Assembly (NCBI GenBank): GCA_910578425.1
Contig: CAJTQX010000062.1
Span: 1-9,445 of the forward strand
DNA length: 9,445 bases
DNA from: an uncultured Anaerotignum sp.
GTDB taxonomy: Bacteria; Bacillota; Clostridia; Lachnospirales; Anaerotignaceae
Direction of reading: 5' to 3'
The notes under the pieces: generated by a model
Database searches by the model: none
What the model was told of the DNA's origin: nothing
The model's input: only the letters and a program-made list of their open reading frames with translations
Position numbers and translations under genes: made by a program
Part shown: positions 1-5,658 of the stretch, one piece after another
How positions within the stretch are numbered: position 1 is the first letter of the stretch
Layout of the letters: every line of letters starts with the position of its first letter

Positions 1-23
1 CCGCTTTCTCAGCGGCGAAATCT

Positions 24-52
24 ATCTTATCAGATGCGATTTCGTTTGTCAA
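24..52 (-). promoter_or_regulatory. Sigma-A promoter, tandem copy nearest the target
   Basis: On the minus strand, TTGACA (47-52) and TAAGAT (24-29) are separated by 17 nt, with an A-rich tract just upstream of the -35 box. The -35 is a perfect consensus match and the -10 has one mismatch. Transcription would start near position 17 and run off the left edge of the window. Confidence 0.85.
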
Positions 53-124
53 GCACTTTTTTTCGATTTTCTCAATCTTTTTTGCCTGACCGCTCTGGCA
101 TTTCTTACCTTAGCGGCGAAATCT

Positions 125-153
125 ATCTTATCAGATACATTTTTGTTTGTCAA
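125..153 (-). promoter_or_regulatory. Sigma-A promoter, middle tandem copy
   Basis: On the minus strand, TTGACA (148-153) and TAAGAT (125-130) are separated by 17 nt. The boxes and the bases just after the -10 are the same as in the copy at 24-52, while the middle of the spacer differs. An A-rich block lies immediately upstream. Confidence 0.85.
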
Positions 154-229
154 GCATTTTTTCGATTTTTTTTCAATCTTTTTCCTGCCTGGCCGCTCCG
201 GCTGTGTTTCTCCCCTCAGCGGCTTTATT

Positions 230-257
230 ATTATACCCCATTCATAAAATTTGTCAA
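230..257 (-). promoter_or_regulatory. Sigma-A promoter, most upstream tandem copy
   Basis: On the minus strand, TTGACA (252-257) and TATAAT (230-235), both perfect consensus matches, are separated by 16 nt. The -35 box begins about 20 bp after the stop codon of the small leftward gene at 277-621. No terminator separates them, so read-through from that gene could also enter the array. Confidence 0.83.
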
Positions 258-276
258 CACTTTTTTCCAAATTTTT

Positions 277-621
277 TCAACTTTCCTTCTGATTTTTTCG
301 AGAAACCCTGTTTTCCAACATTTTTCGCAGGTTTTCCGTTGCGTCTTTCTCAATCCTTTCTACCAATTCTCGGCTGACCATCTGCCCCTCCGCCAAATCA
401 TCCATATCCAGCATAACGACCTGTTCCCCGTTCTGGACCAGATATTTTTTATCACCAAGCCTTTTATATACCTGTTCCCCGCGTACTGCCGCGAACCGCT
501 CCCCGTTCTCCGCCAGCATATCCTTCCCCTCTATAAATGAAAATAAATGGCCTTCCGCTATTTTTGCCTCAAAGCCAAACGCCGCCGAAAGTATCCCCGC
601 ATATAATATGTATTTTCCCAT
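277..621 (-). CDS. Small hypothetical protein (114 aa)
   Basis: I do not recognise the family. The ATG at 621 is the likely start: AGGAG sits 9 nt upstream, whereas a GTG two codons earlier (627) lies almost on top of that site. The protein begins with a short, weakly hydrophobic stretch (residues 3-16, MGKYILYAGILSAAFG context) that could be a marginal membrane or signal segment. A mixed charged middle follows, and the C-terminus is a probable amphipathic helix rich in Glu, Lys and Arg (about residues 85-114). No catalytic or metal-binding motif is visible. It has its own promoter at 643-671 and faces the same way as the tandem promoters just downstream, with no terminator between. The clear promoter, ribosome site and codon structure make it a probable real gene; its function is unknown. 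Confidence 0.7.
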   Translation of the reverse strand: MGKYILYAGILSAAFGFEAKIAEGHLFSFIEGKDMLAENGERFAAVRGEQVYKRLGDKKYLVQNGEQVVMLDMDDLAEGQMVSRELVERIEKDATENLRKMLENRVSRKNQKES

Positions 622-642
622 ACGCACCAGCTCCTTTTCCCT

Positions 643-671
643 ATTATATTCTTTTTTACGAAGATATTCAA
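643..671 (-). promoter_or_regulatory. Promoter of the small hypothetical gene
   Basis: On the minus strand, TTGAAT (666-671) and a perfect TATAAT (643-648) are separated by 17 nt. The predicted start would be near 636, leaving a leader of about 15 nt that just contains the AGGAG site before the ATG at 621. Confidence 0.75.
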
Positions 672-718
672 GAATGAGAATAGATTTTATACTTTTAGGA
701 TAGAAAAATAAATCAGAC

Positions 719-1062
719 TGTCAAAAAACCTATTATTCAAGCCGCGGAAGGGTTCGGGAAACGAAGCGTTTCCCCTGGCGCCGCCTTCGGCGGCAGACCT
801 TCGGTCTGGTTCGCAAAGCGAACTGCCTGGGAATCCGCAAAGCGGGCTTTACCTGCGGAAGTTTGCTCCGCAAACCGGCTGAAAGCCGCCGCTTGCGGTT
901 CCGCACGAGGAAAAGGGTGAATTTCAAGGCTTTCTGTGGTTTTTCAGAAAGTTTAGCACTGCGGAGCAGCGTCCCTTTGGGACGGTTCGCAAAGCGAACT
1001 GCTGAGAATGAGTCCCTTTATACTGAAGCCCTCTCAAAAAAAGGCCTGAGCCTTTTTTGACG
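719..1062 (+). repeat. Hairpin-rich TIR element, copy A (344 bp)
   Basis: The element is bounded by TGTCAAAAAA (719-728) and its near-perfect inverse TTTTTTGACG (1053-1062). Four tight hairpins stand almost end to end: 756-774 (8-bp stem, loop AAG), 781-793 (loop TTC), 794-808 (6 bp, loop TTC) and 809-823 (GTTCGC/GCGAAC, loop AAA). More follow at 835-845, 854-872, 876-888, 930-951 and 971-983. A second, inverted copy lies at 5395-5623. About 110 bp at the 5' end and the segments around 1003-1025 and the 3' end are nearly identical between copies. Short open frames across it translate to Arg/Lys-rich strings and are best read as by-products of the hairpins. It is non-coding and MITE-like in layout. 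I recognise no named family, and no target-site duplication is obvious. Confidence 0.8.
1034..1060. terminator. Bidirectional intrinsic terminator at the end of hairpin element A
   Basis: An A-run followed by GGC, a 4-base CTGA loop, then GCC and a T-run forms a symmetrical hairpin (TCAAAAAAAGGC / GCCTTTTTTGA) that can terminate transcription in either direction. It insulates the regulator gene at 1101 from anything transcribed through the element. Confidence 0.65.
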
Positions 1063-1100
1063 CCCTGATAAATATTGCCTTTCTGAAAGGAAGTTTACAA

Positions 1101-1319
1101 ATGATTGATTACACCCCTTTTTGGGAAACCCTGAAAAACTCGCCGGAAAACTGGTATACGCTTACCAGCAGGCACCACCTCTCTCACAGCACTCTCCACC
1201 GTCTGAAGCACAACAAGGATATCTCCACAAAAACCATAAACGACCTCTGCCGCATCCTGAACTGCCCAGTGGAATGCATACTGCGCTATCTCCCCAACGA
1301 AGACGACCAGCCGCTCTAG
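1101..1319 (+). CDS. Small Cro/CI-family HTH regulator (72 aa)
   Basis: This is a compact DNA-binding protein consisting of little more than one helix-turn-helix domain. The layout matches the small XRE/HTH_26-type regulators common in Bacillota: an N-terminal MIDYTPFWETL segment, a recognition region around residues 18-36 (LTSRHHLSHSTLHRLKHNK), then the conserved ISTKTINDLCRILNCPVECILRYLP, where similar proteins have a 'lexxICkxLdCxxxDvieyip' ending. The ATG has AAAGGAAG seven nt upstream. It is unusually rich in His and Asn across the first two helices compared with typical family members. It starts 38 bp after hairpin element A and shows no clear promoter of its own. Its target is unknown; it is separated from mntP by about 250 bp holding a strong promoter, so autoregulation or control of mntP is possible but only a guess. 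Confidence 0.8.
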   Translation: MIDYTPFWETLKNSPENWYTLTSRHHLSHSTLHRLKHNKDISTKTINDLCRILNCPVECILRYLPNEDDQPL

Positions 1320-1452
1320 GCAGAGTCGTCACAAGTGTCTGCACATATCCATCGGGCCGCCCAAAGCATCGGCCGATTTGTTTATCTACATATTATATTA
1401 GGTAAGCAAAATCCAGCCCATGCCTTCGTAAAAACACCAGCCCTCCTTATCG

Positions 1453-1481
1453 TTGACCCCTACCGGCGGAAATGCTATAAT
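1453..1481 (+). promoter_or_regulatory. Promoter of the mntP-PAP2 unit
   Basis: TTGACC (1453-1458) and a perfect TATAAT (1476-1481) are separated by 17 nt. The predicted start near 1488 leaves a leader of about 80 nt before mntP. I see no convincing manganese-riboswitch (yybP-ykoY) core in that leader. The remainder of 1320-1452 shows nothing recognisable. Confidence 0.78.
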
Positions 1482-1568
1482 GTAGCGCGGACAGCGGACA
1501 AAAACGGGTATATACTCGGAAAAGCCGGATTATACTGAATGAAAAGGGAAAACAGAGGTGGAAATAAT

Positions 1569-2132
1569 TTGGACTACGGAATGATTTTTCTGATCGCGCT
1601 CAGTCTGGCGATGGACGCCTTTGCGGTTTCCATTTCCAACGGTGTTTCTGTCCGCGGCTTTGGCAAAAAAGACGCTATGCGGCAGGGGCTTTATTTCGGC
1701 ATGTTTCAGTTCCTGATGCCGTTGACCGGCTGGTTTCTGGGCAGCCGCGTAAAAGACTACATCGCCGCGGTAGACCACTGGATCGCATTCCTGCTTTTGG
1801 CAGTCATCGGCGCGAATATGATACGCGAAAGCCTGAAAGAAGAGGACGCTCCGGAAGAAAACCAGCTAACCTCTAAAATGCTTATGCTCCAGGCCATCGC
1901 AACAAGCATTGACGCGCTGGCGGTCGGTATCAGCTTTGCCCTGCTGGACGTAAACATCCTTACAGCCGGACTCATTATCGGCATTGTCGCGTTCGCGCTT
2001 TCGTTCACAGGCGGCATACTGGGCAAAGGGCTCGGCAATTTCCTTCAGGCAAAAGCGGCATTTGCCGGCGGAGCCATACTGATATTGATTGGGCTGAAAA
2101 TACTATTCGAGCATTTGTTTTTTTGGGGATAA
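1569..2132 (+). CDS. mntP: Manganese efflux pump MntP
   Basis: This membrane protein exports Mn2+ from the cytoplasm and protects against manganese excess. The 187-residue product has the two-fold repeated architecture of the MntP (DUF204) family, with six predicted membrane segments. Each half carries the family's acidic signature: AMDAFAVSISNG (Asp16) in the first helix, and SIDALAVGISFA (Asp115) after the cytoplasmic loop, which is Glu-rich here (EEDAPEEN). Asp16 aligns with the conserved Asp of the E. coli protein. I chose the TTG at 1569 as start because AGAGGTGG (1554-1561) lies 7 nt upstream and the protein then begins LDYGMIFLIALSLAMDAF, like other MntPs. An in-frame ATG at 1539 would add ten polar residues and lacks a ribosome site. 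A PAP2 gene follows 12 nt after the stop and is probably co-transcribed. Confidence 0.92.
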   Translation: MDYGMIFLIALSLAMDAFAVSISNGVSVRGFGKKDAMRQGLYFGMFQFLMPLTGWFLGSRVKDYIAAVDHWIAFLLLAVIGANMIRESLKEEDAPEENQLTSKMLMLQAIATSIDALAVGISFALLDVNILTAGLIIGIVAFALSFTGGILGKGLGNFLQAKAAFAGGAILILIGLKILFEHLFFWG

Positions 2133-2144
2133 GGAGGACAAAAA

Positions 2145-2705
2145 ATGGAATGGCTCCAAACTTTTGATATAGAAGTTTTGCAGTGGCTGCGGGAAACCTT
2201 TTCCACACCATTTATGGATCAGCTGATGGTGTTTCTCTCCGCACTGGGTAACGCAGGCGCGCTCTGGCTCTTTCTGGGTGTGTCGTTCTTTATTATGGGT
2301 ATACGATGGAAACGCCTGCGGGATATGGGTATTCTGCTTCTGCTGTGTGTCGGCGCAAGCGCGCTGGCCTGCAACCTGGTATTAAAGCCCTGTGTGGACA
2401 GGATGCGCCCCTATGACCTGCTGGGCTATGCGGATACACTCCTGATCCCCCCTTTGCATGACGCCTCTTTCCCCTCCGGGCATACGGCAGCGTGCTTCGC
2501 AGCGGCGACGGCATTCTATGCCAGAAACCGTGTCTGGGGCTGTGCGGCATATGTTTTCGGCGCGCTGATGGGCTTTTCGCGGCTGTATCTCGGCGTGCAT
2601 TTTCCTACTGACGTACTTGCCGGAGCAGTTGTCGGCACAGCAATGGCCGCGCTAACCGTGCGCCTGCTCCGGAAACACCGCAGAGAGGACGGTTTGCAAA
2701 AATAA
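2145..2705 (+). CDS. PAP2-superfamily membrane phosphatase
   Basis: This integral membrane phosphatase of the type-2 phosphatidic acid phosphatase superfamily is likely to dephosphorylate a lipid (di)phosphate such as undecaprenyl pyrophosphate or phosphatidylglycerophosphate on the outer face of the membrane. All three catalytic motifs are intact: KPCVDRMRP (residues 81-89), PSGH (110-113) and SRLYLGVHFPTD (145-156), the last carrying the nucleophile His152 and its partner Asp156. About five to six hydrophobic segments surround them, and the 186-aa length is typical. The start ATG has AAGGAGG seven nt upstream. It lies 12 nt after mntP, in the same transcript. The sequence does not settle the substrate; BcrC-like undecaprenyl pyrophosphatase activity is a reasonable but unproven option. 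Confidence 0.9.
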   Translation: MEWLQTFDIEVLQWLRETFSTPFMDQLMVFLSALGNAGALWLFLGVSFFIMGIRWKRLRDMGILLLLCVGASALACNLVLKPCVDRMRPYDLLGYADTLLIPPLHDASFPSGHTAACFAAATAFYARNRVWGCAAYVFGALMGFSRLYLGVHFPTDVLAGAVVGTAMAALTVRLLRKHRREDGLQK

Positions 2706-2717
2706 ATCTGGAAATCA

Positions 2718-2746
2718 TTGCAAAATACGCCGGTTTCGGGTAAAAT
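2718..2746 (+). promoter_or_regulatory. Candidate promoter of the AEC transporter gene
   Basis: TTGCAA (2718-2723) and TAAAAT (2741-2746) are separated by 17 nt, in the short gap after the PAP2 stop codon. The predicted start near 2753 gives a leader of about 50 nt. No terminator precedes it, so read-through from mntP-PAP2 is also likely. Confidence 0.6.
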
Positions 2747-2803
2747 AAAGCGACAGCTATCAAAAGAGTGCTTCGCAAAAAGTCTGAAGGGAAGGATAGA
2801 AAT

Positions 2804-3733
2804 ATGGCGTTACCCGTGATATACCAGCTTATGACGATGGTAATTTTAATGGTCATCGGCATAATCCTGCAAAAGAAAAAGATACTGTCCCTTGATAATT
2901 CCAAGGGACTCTCCATTGTGCTGACGCGCGTAGCCGTACCATGCAATATGGTTGTGCTCCTGCAAAGGGAATATTCCCGCGAAATTTTCAACGGGTTCCT
3001 TGTAACCTGCGGCGCAACATACCTCATCTGCTGTATCGGCGCGGCAATGTTCTTTATCGTCGGCAAACTGCTCAAAATGAAGCCGCGGGAACTTGGGCTT
3101 TTTTCCGGCGGCGGCGTTTACAGCAACGTCATATTTATGGGACAGCCCCTGATCATGGCAATGTACGGCGCAGAAGGCCTGATTTTCTGCGTAGCTGTCA
3201 TGTTTACCTGCAATGTGTTCCTGTTTACCGTCTGCTCCATACTCTTTGGCATGGGCGGCGAGCACAGGAAACCCGCTTTGCAGATGCTGAAAGAGGCGTT
3301 TCTCAACCTTATCTGCCTCTCTGCTGTTGTGGGTGTGTTCTGCTTCGTCAATTCCATATCCCTGCCCGGGCCGATTTACGATGTTTTGCAGTATTCCGCG
3401 AATACAACCGTCAGCCTTTCCATGATTTATATTGGCTCTCTGCTTGCCGCCGCGAATCTGCGCGAAATCTTCCGGGATAAGGTCGTGTATATTTTCAGCT
3501 TTTTCACGCTGATCGTACTGCCGATACTGACAAGGGCGATCTGCGGGCTGTTTATGGAAGGAATCGCGCTGAGCGTGCTTGTCGTGCTGATGGGTACGCC
3601 CGCCGCCGCCGCTCTGCCTTCCTTTGCAGAGCTTTATGGCAACGATGAAAAACGCGCATCGCAGTATACCTTCGTTTCTACAATCATCTCTGTGGTAACG
3701 CTGCCGCTTGTAGCAGAATTTCTTTGCCAGTAA
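2804..3733 (+). CDS. AEC-family transporter (auxin efflux carrier-like)
   Basis: This is a secondary transporter of the bile/arsenite/riboflavin superfamily. Bacterial AEC members such as MleP and MdcF move malate, malonate or other small organic acids; the substrate here cannot be read from the sequence. The 309-residue product has about ten hydrophobic segments in two halves separated by a polar loop (residues 151-163). The first half carries the family hallmark SGGGVYSNVIFMGQPL (101-116), with the Ser107-Asn108 pair in the broken-helix region. The second half carries VLMGTPAAAALPSFAELYG (261-279) and a conserved C-terminal segment ending VVTLPLVAEF. I chose ATG 2804 because GGGAAGG sits about 8 nt upstream; a GTG at 2768 would add 12 charged residues and has no ribosome site. 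It is followed at once by a strong bidirectional terminator. Confidence 0.87.
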   Translation: MALPVIYQLMTMVILMVIGIILQKKKILSLDNSKGLSIVLTRVAVPCNMVVLLQREYSREIFNGFLVTCGATYLICCIGAAMFFIVGKLLKMKPRELGLFSGGGVYSNVIFMGQPLIMAMYGAEGLIFCVAVMFTCNVFLFTVCSILFGMGGEHRKPALQMLKEAFLNLICLSAVVGVFCFVNSISLPGPIYDVLQYSANTTVSLSMIYIGSLLAAANLREIFRDKVVYIFSFFTLIVLPILTRAICGLFMEGIALSVLVVLMGTPAAAALPSFAELYGNDEKRASQYTFVSTIISVVTLPLVAEFLCQ

Positions 3734-3740
3734 AAACAAC

Positions 3741-3777
3741 AAAAAGACAGGATACAGATCTGTTTCCTGCCTTTTTT
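3741..3777. terminator. Bidirectional terminator between the AEC gene and glpK
   Basis: A long near-palindrome (AAAAAG, CAGGA, ACAGATCTGT, TCCTG, CTTTTT, with two mismatched pairs) is flanked by an A-run on the left and a T-run on the right. It can therefore stop the rightward AEC transcript and the leftward glpK transcript. It begins 7 nt after the AEC stop codon and about 100 nt beyond the glpK stop. The gap 3778-3878 also has two GC-rich inverted repeats without T-tracts. Confidence 0.85.
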
Positions 3778-3878
3778 ATTTTCCTCAGAAAGCGAGGTCT
3801 TCCGCAATAAAATCCGTACTCCGGCCCCAGAAGCCGGCAGGGGGATTGAGGGCGGCCCCCACAACGTCGTTTATATCT

Positions 3879-5366
3879 TTATTGCTCCTTCATCTGCGCC
3901 TGCCGCACGGCATGCCGCCAGCCAGCCTCCAGCCCTGCGGCTTCCTCTTTGGATATCGCCGGTGAAAACGCCTCCGCGACCTGCCAGTTCCGCCGAATCT
4001 CCGCGAAGTCCGACCAGTACCCTACTGCAAGCCCTGCCAGGTATGCCGCGCCCAGCGCAGTCGTTTCCAGCGTGGACGGGCGCAGCACAGGCACGCCCGT
4101 AATGTCCGCCTGAAACTGTAGCAGAAACGCGTTTGCCGCCGCTCCGCCGTCCGCACGCAGCTCCGCAAGCGGTATGCCCGCGTCCTGCTCCATTGCCCGC
4201 AGTACGTCATACGTCTGGTATGCCATAGATTCCACCGCCGCCCGCACGATATGCGCCCGATTCGCGCCGCGTGTCAGCCCTGTCAGCACGCCCCGCGCGT
4301 AAGGGTCCCAATACGGCGCGCCCAGCCCGACAAACGCCGGCACGAGGTACACCCCGCAGTTATCCGCCACAGAGCGGCACAACCCCTCTGTTTCCGCCGC
4401 CGTAGAAATCAGCCCAAGCTCGTCCCTGAGCCATTGTATCGCCGCACCCGCCACGAAAACAGAGCCCTCCAGCGCGTACGTGACCTTTCCATTCAGCCCC
4501 CACGCAATTGTCGTAATCAGTCCATTTCGCGAAGAAACCGGCTTCTCCCCTGTATTCATCAGCAGGAAACAGCCTGTTCCATACGTATTTTTCGCCGCAC
4601 CTGGCGAAAAGCACGCCTGCCCGAATAACGCAGCCTGCTGGTCGCCCGCCGCCCCTGCAATCGGGATTGCCGCCCCGAATAATGCAGGCAGGGAATGTCC
4701 AAACAGCCCCGAGGACGGGCGCACCTCCGGCAGTATGCTTTCCGGTATGCCAAGCAGCTTCAAAATCTCCGCGTCCCATTTCAGTGTATGAATGTTGAAC
4801 AGCATCGTCCGAGAGGCATTGGAATAATCCGTAGCATGCACCTGCCCGCCGGTCAGATTCCAAATCAGCCAGGTGTCCACTGTCCCGAACAGAAGATTGC
4901 CGGATTCCGCCAGCTTCGCCGCCTCCGGAACATTCTGCAATACCCAGCGGATTTTTGTCGCGGAAAAATACGCATCTATCGGCAGTCCCGTTTTTTCGCG
5001 GAACATGCTTTCCAGCCCCTGCTCCTTCAGCGCATCGCAGCTCGGCGCAGTCCGGCGGCACTGCCACACAATCGCCGGACAGACGGGCGTGCCGCTGCGC
5101 TTATCCCAAAGCACAGCCGTCTCCCGCTGGTTTGTAATGCCAATCGCCGCAACCTCCGCCGCAGATATGCCCTGCTTTTCCAGCACAGCCCGCGCCGTTT
5201 CCAGTTGTGTCTTCCAAATTTCCGCCGCGTCATGCTCCACCCAGCCGGGCTGAGGATAATACTGCCTGAATTCCCTCTGCGCAATGGAAAGCGGCTGTCC
5301 GGAACGGTCAAACAATATCGCCCGCGAGCTTGTCGTACCCTGATCCAGCGCAAGAATATATTTCAT
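3879..5366 (-). CDS. glpK: Glycerol kinase
   Basis: This FGGY-family sugar kinase phosphorylates glycerol to sn-glycerol 3-phosphate with ATP in the cytoplasm. The 495-residue product is full length and close to known GlpKs throughout. The ATP-site motif DQGTTSSRAILFD is at 8-20, the glycerol-binding segment ITNQRET at 77-83 and WQCRRTA at 101-107. The catalytic base is Asp242 in GDQQAALFGQ, and the C-terminal FGGY signature starts at DGGAAANAFLLQFQAD (406-421). The start is ATG 5366, with AAGGAGGAGG about 7 nt upstream; an in-frame GTG at 5387 would place the ribosome site inside the gene. The loop that in many Bacillota GlpKs holds the HPr-phosphorylated His (YHFYG) reads PALFG here (227-231), so PTS activation may be lost. 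No glpF, glpD or glpO is adjacent, and no convincing promoter is visible between the start and hairpin element B. Confidence 0.96.
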   Translation of the reverse strand: MKYILALDQGTTSSRAILFDRSGQPLSIAQREFRQYYPQPGWVEHDAAEIWKTQLETARAVLEKQGISAAEVAAIGITNQRETAVLWDKRSGTPVCPAIVWQCRRTAPSCDALKEQGLESMFREKTGLPIDAYFSATKIRWVLQNVPEAAKLAESGNLLFGTVDTWLIWNLTGGQVHATDYSNASRTMLFNIHTLKWDAEILKLLGIPESILPEVRPSSGLFGHSLPALFGAAIPIAGAAGDQQAALFGQACFSPGAAKNTYGTGCFLLMNTGEKPVSSRNGLITTIAWGLNGKVTYALEGSVFVAGAAIQWLRDELGLISTAAETEGLCRSVADNCGVYLVPAFVGLGAPYWDPYARGVLTGLTRGANRAHIVRAAVESMAYQTYDVLRAMEQDAGIPLAELRADGGAAANAFLLQFQADITGVPVLRPSTLETTALGAAYLAGLAVGYWSDFAEIRRNWQVAEAFSPAISKEEAAGLEAGWRHAVRQAQMKEQ

Positions 5367-5394
5367 AACTCCTCCTCCTTTTTTCACGTCAACG

Positions 5395-5623
5395 TGTCAA
5401 AAAAGGCTCAGGCTACGCCTTCCGTATAGCCGCTTCGCGGCTGCGGCAACAGCGGGCAAAGCCCGCTATACGAAGCCTTTTTTGAGGAACTGTCAGTATA
5501 AAGGGATTCGTTCTAAGCAGTTCGCTTTGCGAACCAGACCGAAGGTCTGCCGCCGAAGGCGGTGCCAGGGGAAACGCTTCGTTTCCCGAACCCTTCCGCG
5601 GTTTGAATATAGTTTTTTTGACA
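5395..5623 (-). repeat. Hairpin-rich TIR element, copy B (229 bp), inverted
   Basis: This is a second copy of the element at 719-1062, in opposite orientation, with perfect terminal inverted repeats (TGTCAAAAAA at 5395-5404, TTTTTTGACA at 5614-5623). The four tandem hairpins are all kept: 5520-5534, 5535-5549, 5550-5562 and 5569-5587. Compared with copy A, it lacks the ~176-bp segment between two GGTTCGCAAAGCGAACTGC copies. It gains a branched module instead: a 12-bp outer stem TCAAAAAAGGCT (5397-5408) / AGCCTTTTTTGA (5474-5485), an inner stem CGTATAG/CTATACG (5423-5429 / 5466-5472), and two enclosed hairpins (5428-5442 and 5451-5467). The A/T-flanked outer stem should act as a bidirectional terminator, ending dus transcription before glpK. 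Confidence 0.82.
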
Positions 5624-5658
5624 GCGGGACAGCGTTCCACAGTCTTACGTCCTTGCTT

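Larger units (their letters stand above)
10..257 (-). repeat. Three tandem ~100-bp promoter-bearing repeat units
   Basis: Read on the minus strand, three diverged copies of one unit follow each other at spacings of 101 and 105 bp. Each has an A-rich block (containing GATT...AATC then an A-run), a TTGACA box, a 16-17 nt spacer, a -10 box, and then a GC-rich stretch starting GCCGCT. The two leftmost copies share the 12 bases around their -10 boxes exactly; the rightmost is more diverged but keeps the layout. Tandem strong promoters with A-rich upstream elements are known in front of rRNA and tRNA operons of Bacillota, so such an operon probably starts just beyond position 1. That target is inferred, because it lies outside the window. 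Confidence 0.8.

Noticed and set aside
10..257. The direct repeats at the left edge as a CRISPR array
   Set aside because: Only three units of about 100 bp, and the repeated part consists of promoter boxes and A-runs. There are no unique spacers of constant length and no cas genes.
34..540. Open frame on the plus strand rich in Phe
   Set aside because: It arises from T-rich promoter DNA and the reverse strand of the small leftward gene, and lacks a ribosome site.
733..1060. Short Arg-rich open frames inside hairpin element A, and matching ones in copy B (5413-5717)
   Set aside because: They translate inverted repeats, lie in both orientations, and have no ribosome sites. The shared peptide string between copies reflects shared DNA, not a protein family.
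1488..1568. Manganese riboswitch (yybP-ykoY) in the mntP leader
   Set aside because: The leader is only about 80 nt and I could not find the conserved loop sequences or the paired three-way junction. A covariance search would settle it.
5390..5400. TTGACA in the terminal repeat of element B as an outward promoter for glpK
   Set aside because: No -10-like hexamer lies 16-18 nt downstream; that position is occupied by the GGAGGAGG ribosome site.
4251..5429. Long plus-strand open frames opposite glpK
   Set aside because: They are antisense shadows caused by the GC-rich third positions of glpK and have no motif or ribosome site.
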